Shown here: piece after piece, positions 7,854 to 15,106 of the stretch | Layout: every line of letters starts with the position of its first letter | Numbering within the stretch: the stretch's first letter is position 1 | Source: Oscillospiraceae bacterium | GTDB taxonomy: Bacteria > Bacillota > Clostridia > Oscillospirales > Acutalibacteraceae | Direction: 5' to 3' | Assembly: GCA_015065805.1 (NCBI GenBank) | Contig: SVPN01000021.1 | Location: forward strand, 1-34,458 | DNA: 34,458 nucleotides | The notes under the pieces: generated by a model | Told to the model about the DNA's origin: nothing | Seen by the model: only the letters and a program-made list of their open reading frames with translations | Database searches by the model: none | Position numbers and translations under genes: made by a program

Positions 7854-9511
7854 GGCATGTCACCTCCTCTTGAAACCGTTGCCTCAATGATCAGATCGGT
7901 TTCCTGTGCCTGACAGGTATATGTCACCGCACCCGCCGCCGTAACGCCCGACAGCTGTGCCTCGAATACGGGAGTGGTGCATCCGATTTGCAACCGCATT
8001 TTTACGTAATCACCGTCAAACGACAACCGGACAAACACAGCCGAAAGTGTATCAAACAAGGCTTCGATCACCGCTTCGTACCAATCATACAACGCGATCG
8101 CCGCCGACGGAGACAGCTCGCCGCTTTGCTTGCAAATCAGCGCCGTATACACCTTGCACAGCTCCAGATTGTCAGCGGATTCGCGCAGGCAAAATTCCAA
8201 TTCCCGCATAGGGATCGATCCGTGATCCTCTCCTAAAAGCATCAGGTTTCCGCGACGCTTGATATACGCGCCGAATACCGTGACCTTCGCCATCGCTTGT
8301 TTGCTTTGTGCAGAATCCGCTTTTGCACACGTTACCAAGCGATCGATCCGCTCCAACTGAGGCGAAACTTCAAACGCAATGCGGTCATACAGACGGTTTT
8401 TCTCCTCTGCCTTGGCACGGCGTTCTTTAAGATCCAATTCCGCTTGAAGCAAGGTGTTTTCTTCGCTTAACTGTTCACAGATCGAGTCGAGTTGCTCTTT
8501 GAGCATATTCAGTTTCGACACATCGCTTTGCCACACGACACGTCCGAACGTGATTGGTGCCGAATGCAGGATCGCGTCACCCAGATCCACGGTCGACGCG
8601 CTTGTTTGCTCCAAAAGCTCCTCCGAAAGCGGAACAGCTCCTCCCGACGCATAACGCGGCTGATTATCATCATCAACGATCACCATCGGCAAGGTGGTCA
8701 TTTCAAACAATTCGCGGTAATTGGTGTTGGACGGCACCATACCGCACTGGATCGCACTTTCCAGCAAACACACAATAATCAGGCAATCCACCGCCGTCAG
8801 ATCCACATACAAACGGAACACCGAATAGGCGATCCAAAACGCAACCGCACCCAGTACAATGATCAGCGGCAACTTTTGCATTGTCTTACTGCCGGGAACA
8901 CGGCTTTTTTTCAGCAACATCACCACAAAGTAGAGACTCAGCAGGATCATCCACGCCATCACGATGTAGTACATAAAGCCGTAGCCGTAATCTTTGTCGA
9001 ATTTTTCGATGCCGTTCGGGAACGAAAACACCGTTTGATGCCAATCATTTGTAAAGATCGTACCAATCAGAAAAACGGCGGGAATCCACAACACATACAT
9101 GGCTTTCGGCATTCGCTGATTTTCGGGTTTGCCGATGAAATACACCACAAACACGCCGAGCAGCGGCACAAAAATCATCGGAATATAGTACGAATACCAC
9201 AGATATCGCAACAGCGGATGTGTGATATCGGCGATAAATTCATATTTGATCGTACGGGCAGTCAGCCAGAACGCCAACAGCCCTCCCACCGCCGTCACCA
9301 GATGCCGCACCTGCGTATTGAGAAGCCGATGTCGCAACGATCCGCACCACGCAATCAACAGCGAAATATGAATCAGATAGCGCGTCATCATCGCCAGTGA
9401 CGTTAACAGCGTCTGGTGCGGCGCAAACGGGATCAGACGCATCGGATACGCGATCAACAGCGCAATCACCGACAGCAGGATCGCTTTAAGCGTTGTTTTA
9501 TTTCGAACCAA
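7850..9511 (-). CDS. 7TM protein with degenerate histidine-kinase domain
   Basis: The start is taken at TTG 9511, eight bases after AAGAGG (GTG 9514 is an alternative), giving about 553 residues. Reading further upstream adds an implausible N-terminus that overlaps the leader hairpin. About seven hydrophobic helices span residues 6-235. A cytoplasmic region follows, with a coiled coil (about 330-370) and a segment resembling a dimerisation/phospho-acceptor helix (LYDRIAFEVSPQLERIDRL) that has no histidine. A helix at about 479-495 (EAVIEALFDTLSAVFVRLSF) aligns with the kinase N-box EALVNAVRHA but lacks the key Asn, and no G-box is visible. I infer a sensor pseudokinase acting with the downstream kinase. 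The closest general class is the 7TM histidine-kinase N-terminal families. Confidence 0.65.
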   Translation of the reverse strand: MVRNKTTLKAILLSVIALLIAYPMRLIPFAPHQTLLTSLAMMTRYLIHISLLIAWCGSLRHRLLNTQVRHLVTAVGGLLAFWLTARTIKYEFIADITHPLLRYLWYSYYIPMIFVPLLGVFVVYFIGKPENQRMPKAMYVLWIPAVFLIGTIFTNDWHQTVFSFPNGIEKFDKDYGYGFMYYIVMAWMILLSLYFVVMLLKKSRVPGSKTMQKLPLIIVLGAVAFWIAYSVFRLYVDLTAVDCLIIVCLLESAIQCGMVPSNTNYRELFEMTTLPMVIVDDDNQPRYASGGAVPLSEELLEQTSASTVDLGDAILHSAPITFGRVVWQSDVSKLNMLKEQLDSICEQLSEENTLLQAELDLKERRAKAEEKNRLYDRIAFEVSPQLERIDRLVTCAKADSAQSKQAMAKVTVFGAYIKRRGNLMLLGEDHGSIPMRELEFCLRESADNLELCKVYTALICKQSGELSPSAAIALYDWYEAVIEALFDTLSAVFVRLSFDGDYVKMRLQIGCTTPVFEAQLSGVTAAGAVTYTCQAQETDLIIEATVSRGGDMP

Positions 9512-9542
9512 CACATCCACCTCTTTTCTACACCTATAATCG

Positions 9543-9593
9543 AAAGGGGTCGAAGCGTTTACAAACGTAACGCATTCGACTCCTTTTACTATA
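9543..9593 (-). promoter_or_regulatory. Promoter and leader hairpin of the signalling operon
   Basis: A TATAGT -10 candidate (9593-9588) with only a weak -35 is followed at once by an imperfect 20-base inverted repeat (9543-9562 and 9567-9586, loop AAAC). The repeat would form a hairpin at the extreme 5' end of the mRNA, just before the ribosome site at 9520-9527. As DNA it could instead be an operator for the operon's own regulator. Confidence 0.45.
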
Positions 9594-9668
9594 TCATAAT
9601 CATAATTTCTTGGAAAAAGCCACAACATTTTCCGCGAGATTGGTTTCGCGGCAACAATGTGCGCCACC

Positions 9669-10221
9669 TTAGCGTAACAGGACATATCCGAATCTTTTTT
9701 TTTTGGCAGGATAGGATGCCGACCTGCTTGCGTCATACTCACTCAGCATACGACAGTATTCTTCGTTTGCCTTCCTTGCATCTCGACGCCCTATCCTGCC
9801 AAAAAATCTCCGACCGCTGTATTCGGATGTTTTGGCTTTTACAAGGCAGACGACGACGCAAGGCTGACGCCTTGCAAGGAGGATAACGCCGTTAAGCTGA
9901 CGGGAGTCGAACCCTTTACGCCTGCAAATGAAAATTTTGTGTGATAGATCGCCTCAAAACTTGAAATACGAGAGTATGTCTGCGTTTTGTCGGCTTCCTC
10001 TCGCACGAAAATTTTCTTATTTGCAGGTCGGAGAGTTTCTGCCGTCGATTTATTTGTGCGGGGAAGTGCGAATTTGCCGCAAGGCTGACGCCTTGCAAAA
10101 ATGAGCGCAAACCCGCACAGATACAAGCGACGAGCAAAACCGTAAATGGTTCGATTCTCGTCAGCTTAAAGTCAAAATACACAATATCAGCGGCAGGTTC
10201 GGGTATCTCCTGTTACGCTAA
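9669..10221. mobile_element. 553-bp foldback (MITE-like) repeat element
   Basis: Terminal inverted repeats of 24 bases (9669-9692 and 10198-10221) match at 22 positions and start TTAGCGTAACAGG. Nested inside are a 17-base perfect inverted repeat (9699-9715/9790-9806), an inverted pair of about 28 bases (9892-9919/10140-10167), another around 9920-9943/10003-10027, and two copies of GCAAGGC-TGAC-GCCTTGC (9858-9875, 10079-10096). No believable protein is encoded and no clear target duplication is seen. The layout fits a non-autonomous foldback element, or two nested ones (9681-9830 and the rest). Confidence 0.6.
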
Positions 10222-10527
10222 ATTCACGGCAGGTTGCCGTTCCAACGTGGTTGGTTCAAAAACCGGTGTTTTCCCTTCGTGGTTCAAAATTTCCGGGAGT
10301 TGCTAAACCGTTGTCTACGGGTTGATTTGAGTGTTGCGGTAGGGGCGGATATCATCCGCCCGCGTGTGTGCAGGACACGGTCGCCGTTTTGCAGCGACAA
10401 TGTGCGTTGCCGCAAATTGGTATGATGTTGTCTACTTACAGAGGATACATCAACGACAATTGTTACCACAATCACAACCGTGCAAACAACTGAAGCCCAC
10501 ACACCAACATGCATACCCACTATGACA
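10222..10527. other. Intergenic stretch without a recognisable gene
   Basis: This stretch lies between the foldback element and the recombinase remnant. Apart from one dispersed palindrome (10339-10363) I see no gene, promoter or structured RNA that I can support. It is probably debris from mobile DNA. Confidence 0.5.
10339..10363. repeat. Single copy of the GC-rich palindrome family
   Basis: GGGCGGAT (10343-10350) and ATCCGCCC (10354-10361) flank ATC, matching the fifth unit of the array at 4282-4485. Confidence 0.8.
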
Positions 10528-11124
10528 CGCGGACATAAGTGTGATTACAAAAAGCAAATACACGAAGAACTACCGGATGAGGCAGTTGCCGAAATTATCA
10601 AAAGTCTTGTCAGCACACCGCGGTTTACCGCTATGATGCAACAAAAGATCAGCAAAAAGATCGACATCGATGCCGTAGGCCAAGAAATCAGCGGTTATGA
10701 AAAGCAGCTCCGCCTTGCCCTGTCTGCCAAAGACCGCCTGCTTGACGAAATCGATGAACTTGATCCGAGCGAAAAACATTACGCAAAACGCAAAAAAGAC
10801 CTTGCCGATCGCTTTAATAAGATGTATGATAAGATAGAAGATATTGAACAACAGCTTCAAACAGCCGGAGAGAAAAAGAAATCAGTGGAAGCCGAACAAC
10901 TCACCACACAAAACCTCTATAAAATTCTTCTCTGCTTCGACAGATTGTACGACCTTATGCTCGAAACTATGGTTGAGGAAATTCAAGTCTTTGAAGAACG
11001 GCAACCAAACGGCCGTCGGCTCAAGTCCATCAAATTCAAGCTACCGATTATCGAGGAAGACCTGAATTTCGGTTTGGACGGAAAATCGAATGTCGAAACG
11101 GTAGTATTGTTGAGAAGGGGATAA
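10480..11124 (+). pseudogene. C-terminal remnant of a large serine recombinase
   Basis: From about 10528 the reading frame matches the C-terminal third of transposon-type serine recombinases. It starts inside the zinc-ribbon end (GHKCDYKKQI), runs through a long coiled coil (YEKQLRLALSAKDRLLDEIDELD) and the YKILLCFDRLYD segment, and ends with the characteristic VETVVLL. The catalytic N-terminal resolvase domain and most of the recombinase domain are absent. The first 16 codons have no similarity and come from the flanking sequence. At 214 residues it compares with 500 or more for the full family. It is most likely a relic of an integrated element and is unlikely to be functional. Confidence 0.8.
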
Positions 11125-11166
11125 TAGTTCATCTCCTCTGACAACGTATTATGTGAGGCGATCACT

Positions 11167-11718
11167 ATGCTTAAAACCATTATGACTCTTACCGCTGCGA
11201 TCAGCGGTGTACTGACAGCGGCTTTAGCCGGTGTTTATCATCTCTATCCGCTCGGGTGGATCGAGTCCCTTGCCATCACGGCGGGTACCTTCTTTTACCA
11301 TTTTGCGATGCGGCTGGCGGTGGGAACGGCATTCATACCGTTCCAAAAGCACGATCCGCACAGCAAATGGTTCGCAGAAAAGCCGTTTGAGGCAACACTG
11401 TACAAACGCCTGAAGGTGCGCAAATGGAAAGACCGTATGCCGACCTACGATCAAGCCTCCTTTGATACACAAAACCGCACCCTTGAGGAGATCGTCACGG
11501 CAATGTGCCACTCGGAGTTGGTGCACGAAACCATCGCGGTTTTGTCATTCCTGCCGCTTTTCGCGGCGATCCCGTTCGGTGCCTTTCCCGTGTTTTTGCT
11601 GACCTCAATTGCCGCTGCCGCCTTTGACCTGTCCTTTGTCATTATGCAACGCTACAACCGCCCGCGTATTTTGCGGCTGATCCAAAGAAAAGCAAAAAAT
11701 AAGGGTTTGCACAGCTGA
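11167..11718 (+). CDS. CrtO-like membrane protein (putative acyltransferase family)
   Basis: The 183-residue membrane protein has two N-terminal hydrophobic helices (about 5-25 and 31-52), a central soluble part with FEATLYKRLKVRKWKDRMPTY, and two C-terminal helices (about 120-155) followed by MQRYNRPRI. The KWKDxxPTY, ELVHE and QRYNRPR motifs resemble proteins annotated as glycosyl-4,4'-diaponeurosporenoate acyltransferase (CrtO) family. Without other carotenoid genes here the substrate is unknown, and a lipid or envelope role is only inferred. The start is at ATG 11167. The stop codon lies in the loop of the terminator hairpin. Confidence 0.55.
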   Translation: MLKTIMTLTAAISGVLTAALAGVYHLYPLGWIESLAITAGTFFYHFAMRLAVGTAFIPFQKHDPHSKWFAEKPFEATLYKRLKVRKWKDRMPTYDQASFDTQNRTLEEIVTAMCHSELVHETIAVLSFLPLFAAIPFGAFPVFLLTSIAAAAFDLSFVIMQRYNRPRILRLIQRKAKNKGLHS

Positions 11719-11732
11719 CTGTGCAAACCCTT
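11701..11732. terminator. Bidirectional intrinsic terminator between convergent genes
   Basis: A perfect 14-base stem (11701-11714 and 11719-11732) has loop CTGA, a T-run after it on the plus strand and an A-run before it. It serves both the CrtO-like gene (plus strand) and the YbjN-domain gene (minus strand). Confidence 0.9.
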
Positions 11733-11742
11733 TTTGTTTACC

Positions 11743-12153
11743 TTATTCTGCCCAGAGCGCTCTTGCGAAGGTCGGATAGGCTTCATCGGTGATGTTGACC
11801 ATACGGCGCACCATCTGCAGGCACTCCTCGCCCGCGGTGACATCGTCAACGATGGCATCCGCCTCAACCACGATGTCCGCGTCGGAATCCAGATAGAACT
11901 TGACCCAACGATACTCGGTGTTCATCTCGTTGCAGGCGATCAATGCACGGGCTTCCTTGTTCTTGAAGTTCGCCACATCCCAGCACTTGAACGACACAAG
12001 AGGCTTATCCTCTTTATCAAAGCAGACATAGATCGGAATCGACTGCATATTGTCACCCTTGTAGGAAACCTTGACAATATAGTCGTTGTGGTCGGTGTAG
12101 CGAACGCCGACAGAATCCATATGCGCCATAAACATTTGCTTGTACTTCAACAT
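11743..12153 (-). CDS. YbjN-domain protein
   Basis: About 136 residues, soluble, with no signal peptide. The composition and pattern (IVKVSYKGDNMQSIPIYVCFD, FKCWDVANFKNK, CNEMNTEYRWVKFYLDSD) fit the YbjN/type III secretion chaperone-like fold. Such proteins are widespread in Firmicutes, with no firm biochemical role; a chaperone-like or sensory function is often supposed. The ATG at 12153 is chosen because AAAGGAGG lies nine bases upstream. The in-frame TTG at 12162 would sit on the ribosome site. It is monocistronic, with its own promoter and the shared terminator. Confidence 0.6.
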   Translation of the reverse strand: MLKYKQMFMAHMDSVGVRYTDHNDYIVKVSYKGDNMQSIPIYVCFDKEDKPLVSFKCWDVANFKNKEARALIACNEMNTEYRWVKFYLDSDADIVVEADAIVDDVTAGEECLQMVRRMVNITDEAYPTFARALWAE

Positions 12154-12184
12154 AAAAAACAACCTCCTTTAAATTTGTATGGAC

Positions 12185-12213
12185 ATTATATCATATTCAT
12201 ACAAAAATAACAA
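12185..12213 (-). promoter_or_regulatory. Sigma-A-like promoter for the YbjN-domain gene
   Basis: On the minus strand TTGTTA (12213-12208), a 17-base spacer and a perfect TATAAT (12190-12185) lie about 32 bases upstream of the start codon. Confidence 0.8.
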
Positions 12214-12230
12214 CCGGTTTTTTGAAAAAA

Positions 12231-14852
12231 TCAGGAATTTTTTACATCTTTTTTCAATTCCCGCACCATTCGGACAAGCTGCACAAGAGCGGTGGGTGCA
12301 AACGCCAGCAGGAAAACCGTCAGCACTTGCTGAGCACCGATTGCGGCAACTTCAAATACACCGTGCAAAAACGGCAGGAACAGCACCGCGGCAAGAAGCA
12401 ATACGCCCGCCGCAAAAGCACCGATGCTCCACAGATTGGTCCTGATACCGACCGATGCCATAGAACGCTCACTGCGGCAGTTGAAGCCGTGGAACAAGCG
12501 TGCCAGGGTCAGCGTCGCAAAAGCCATTGTCGAAGCGGTGGCGGCATCGGTACGATATCCCATCAGGAATGCCGTCATCGTCACAGCGGCAATCAGCACG
12601 CCGTAGGCAAGCAGACTCACAGTGAATTTCTTGGTGAAAATCCCCTCGTTTGCGGGACGCGGCTTCTTTTTCAGCAAGGTACGGTCAGAAGGCTCCATAC
12701 CGATGGCAAGGGCGGGAAGCGAATCGGTAAGCAGGTTGATAAACAGCAGATGCACGGGTGCAAACGGAGTCGGAAGTGTTGCAAACGTACAGATCAGCAC
12801 CACAAATATCGCCGCCAGATTGCCCGACAGCAAAAACTGGATCGCGTTGATAATGTTACGATACACGTTTCTGCCGCCCTCCACCGCCTTGATGATGGTG
12901 GCAAAGTTATCGTCGCTGAGGATCATCGAAGCGGCATCCTTGGACACCTCCGTGCCGGTAATACCCATCGCCACGCCGATATCGGCTTTTTTCAGTGCCG
13001 GTGCATCGTTGACGCCGTCACCCGTCATCGCGACGATGTGTCCCTTGCGTTGCCACGCATCAACGATGCGGATCTTATTTTCGGGTGATACACGGGCATA
13101 CACGGCGATCTGCTCAAGCTGTTCGTCCAGCTCCTCATCACTCATGGCATCCAGCTGCGGACCCGTAACAGCAATGCCGTCCTCCGTGCAGATGCCGATC
13201 TGCTGTGCGATGGCTTTGGCTGTGACCTTGTGGTCACCCGTGATCATAATGGGCTTGATACCTGCCGAAATCGCATCGGCAACCGCGCCGATGGATTCGG
13301 GACGAGGCGGATCGACCATCGACACAAGTCCTAAGAACATCAGCGCCTGTTCATCCTCTGCGGTGAGCGCTTTTTCGTGCTCCTTGCACGCAAAGCACAG
13401 CACACGCAGACCGTTTTCGGAAAACGCATCGTTTTGCGCCATAATCGCCGCACGGTCGGTATCATTGATGGGGCGCACGGTATCCCCCATTGCAATGGAC
13501 GTGCAACGTGCCAACAGCACATCGGGTGCGCCCTTTGTCATCATAATGCGCTTGCCCTGAATCTCACATTGACAGCTCATCAGCTTACGGTCGGAATCAA
13601 AAGGCAATTCCGACAAACGCGGATGCTGACGACGGAGTTCCTCCACATCGCCGACCGATGCGCGCTGTGCCATCGTCACCAGGCACGCTTCGGTGGGATC
13701 ACCGACCGTTTTATCGCCGTCCACCGACGCGTCGTTATCCAGCACCGCCGTGTACAAAAGCAACGACTGCGCAGGACTGTTACGTGTCATATTCTCCGGA
13801 TTCATACACCGTCCGTCGGCATAGATATCCTGCACCGTCATTTTATTCTGTGTGAGCGTACCCGTCTTATCCGAGCAGATGACCGACACGCACCCAAGAC
13901 TTTCCACCGCCTTGAGCTCCTTCATAATGGCGTTGTCCTCCGCCATTTTGCGCGTACCCATTGCCTGCACGATGGTCACGATGGAGCTGAGTGCCTCGGG
14001 AATCGCCGCAACCGCCAATGCGACGGCAAACATCAGTGAATCAAGAAGTATCCCCTCTTGTCCGTAGCCCTGCCATAGCCGCAGCACAAACACAAGTGCA
14101 CAGATCGCCATAATACCGAACGCTAACTTTTTGCTGAAGCCGTCCAGGCTGACCTGCAAGGGTGTTTTCTTTTCTTTGGTCGCATTCATCAGGTCGGCAA
14201 TATGCCCCATTTCGGTATTCATACCCGTTGCCGTCACCAGCACCACTGCGCGACCGTAGGTAACGAGCGTCCCCGAATAAACCATATTGATGCGGTCGCC
14301 GAGCGGCACATCCGCAGAGATCTCCGTATCGGCTTTATCCACATTGGTGGATTCACCCGTCAACGAGCTCTCGTTGACCTGCAACGATGCGCACTCCACA
14401 ATGCGTCCGTCCGCCGCGATCATATCGCCCGCTTCCAGCAAAAGAAGATCTCCCTCAACCACCTCCGAAGAAGGGATCTCCTGTTTAACGCCGTCGCGCA
14501 ACACCTTGGCACGCGGAGAGGATAACGCTTTGAGCGATTCGAGCGACTTTTCGGCTTTGACATATTGCACCGTACCGAGTACGGCGTTCATCAGGATAAC
14601 AGCAAAGATAACGATGGTGCTCTCCACGTTTCCCGACAGCATCGACACGATCGCCGCCACAATCAATATGATGACCAGCAGATCGGCAAACTGCCCTAAA
14701 AATACCGATAGAACGCTTTTTTTCTTCCCTTCACTCAAGGCATTCGGGCCGTTCTTTTGCAAAATATCGGCGGCTTGTTCTGCCGATAATCCTTGTGTGA
14801 CATCCACGTTTGTTAACAATTCATCGCGGGATAGTTGATAGGTTGGCTTCAT
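12231..14852 (-). CDS. P-type cation-transporting ATPase (Ca2+/Mn2+ exporter type)
   Basis: About 873 residues from ATG 14852, which has AAAGGAG nine bases upstream; the longer frame to 15026 would run through a terminator hairpin and is rejected. Domain order is typical of P2 ATPases: N-terminal cation domain, actuator domain with SLTGES, membrane motif PEALSSIVTIV, phosphorylation site D328 (CSDKTGTLTQNK), nucleotide-binding domain (MTKGAPDVLL), hinge TGDGVNDAPALKKADIG, and a six-helix C-terminus with NLLTDSLPALAIG. The family exports Ca2+ or Mn2+ from the cytoplasm at the cost of ATP. The predicted Mn2+ riboswitch in its leader favours manganese, as for Lactococcus YoaB. No partner gene is adjacent. 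Confidence 0.9.
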   Translation of the reverse strand: MKPTYQLSRDELLTNVDVTQGLSAEQAADILQKNGPNALSEGKKKSVLSVFLGQFADLLVIILIVAAIVSMLSGNVESTIVIFAVILMNAVLGTVQYVKAEKSLESLKALSSPRAKVLRDGVKQEIPSSEVVEGDLLLLEAGDMIAADGRIVECASLQVNESSLTGESTNVDKADTEISADVPLGDRINMVYSGTLVTYGRAVVLVTATGMNTEMGHIADLMNATKEKKTPLQVSLDGFSKKLAFGIMAICALVFVLRLWQGYGQEGILLDSLMFAVALAVAAIPEALSSIVTIVQAMGTRKMAEDNAIMKELKAVESLGCVSVICSDKTGTLTQNKMTVQDIYADGRCMNPENMTRNSPAQSLLLYTAVLDNDASVDGDKTVGDPTEACLVTMAQRASVGDVEELRRQHPRLSELPFDSDRKLMSCQCEIQGKRIMMTKGAPDVLLARCTSIAMGDTVRPINDTDRAAIMAQNDAFSENGLRVLCFACKEHEKALTAEDEQALMFLGLVSMVDPPRPESIGAVADAISAGIKPIMITGDHKVTAKAIAQQIGICTEDGIAVTGPQLDAMSDEELDEQLEQIAVYARVSPENKIRIVDAWQRKGHIVAMTGDGVNDAPALKKADIGVAMGITGTEVSKDAASMILSDDNFATIIKAVEGGRNVYRNIINAIQFLLSGNLAAIFVVLICTFATLPTPFAPVHLLFINLLTDSLPALAIGMEPSDRTLLKKKPRPANEGIFTKKFTVSLLAYGVLIAAVTMTAFLMGYRTDAATASTMAFATLTLARLFHGFNCRSERSMASVGIRTNLWSIGAFAAGVLLLAAVLFLPFLHGVFEVAAIGAQQVLTVFLLAFAPTALVQLVRMVRELKKDVKNS

Positions 14853-14892
14853 ACTCTTTGACTCCTTTGAAGGATTTTCCTTCGGTGCACAC

Positions 14893-14945
14893 AAAAAAAA
14901 AACAAGACTTTTTGTGTACACCAAAGGTACACAAAAAGTCTTGTT
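14893..14945 (-). terminator. Terminator of the Mn2+ riboswitch expression platform
   Basis: On the minus strand a perfect 19-base stem (14945-14927 with 14919-14901, seven-base loop) is followed directly by a run of about ten T (14902-14893). It lies in the leader, about 40 bases before the ATPase start, so it must be regulated for the gene to be expressed. Confidence 0.9.
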
Positions 14946-15045
14946 CAACATCAAAGTGTTGCCCGAAATCCGGAGCGCCGAGGTGCTCGTGATGACGAAT
15001 GACGGGACACGCCCGAAGACGTGCAACTACTCCCCTTTTGATCAT
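14893..15045 (-). ncRNA. yybP-ykoY-like manganese riboswitch leader
   Basis: The leader reads AAAGGGGAGTAG at 15038-15027, then a 6-bp hairpin with TTCG loop (15023-15008), then a region with GTCATCACGAGC, a GAGC/GCTC stem and a following CGG, then GGGCAACA and CAAGACTTTTTG. This order matches the yybP-ykoY class as I remember it. The 3' strand that would pair with CAAAAG at the start is also the 5' arm of the following terminator, so ligand binding should block termination and switch the ATPase gene on. No covariance search was possible. Confidence 0.8.
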
Positions 15046-15049
15046 TTAC

Positions 15050-15077
15050 AGTATAGCACATTTTCGGCAAAAGTAAA
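15050..15077 (-). promoter_or_regulatory. Promoter of the riboswitch-ATPase unit
   Basis: TTTACT (15077-15072), a 16-base spacer and TATACT (15055-15050) on the minus strand place the start of transcription just before the riboswitch core, independent of the upstream dockerin gene. Confidence 0.65.
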
Positions 15078-15106
15078 CCCCTCAAAAATTAATATTCGGT
15101 AAATTT

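Noticed and set aside
8492-9400. A 302-codon plus-strand frame
   Set aside because: It is antisense to the 7TM protein gene, with a His/Arg/Gln-rich composition typical of shadow frames.
9512-9742. N-terminal extension of the 7TM protein to the ATG at 9742
   Set aside because: The added residues are encoded by the leader hairpin and the edge of the foldback element, while a ribosome site with a TTG or GTG start lies at 9509-9527.
9892-9919. tRNA-like T-arm motif (GGGTTCGACTCCC on the minus strand, and a weaker inverted copy at 10140-10167)
   Set aside because: No acceptor stem, D-arm or anticodon arm can be formed around either copy, and they are part of the foldback element's inverted repeats.
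9839-10182. Two short minus-strand open frames (95 and 88 codons)
   Set aside because: Both are translations of the foldback element's repeats, overlap each other in different frames and have no good ribosome site.
14853-15026. N-terminal extension of the P-type ATPase
   Set aside because: It is encoded by the riboswitch aptamer and the terminator hairpin; ATG 14852 has a proper ribosome site and starts at the expected family position.
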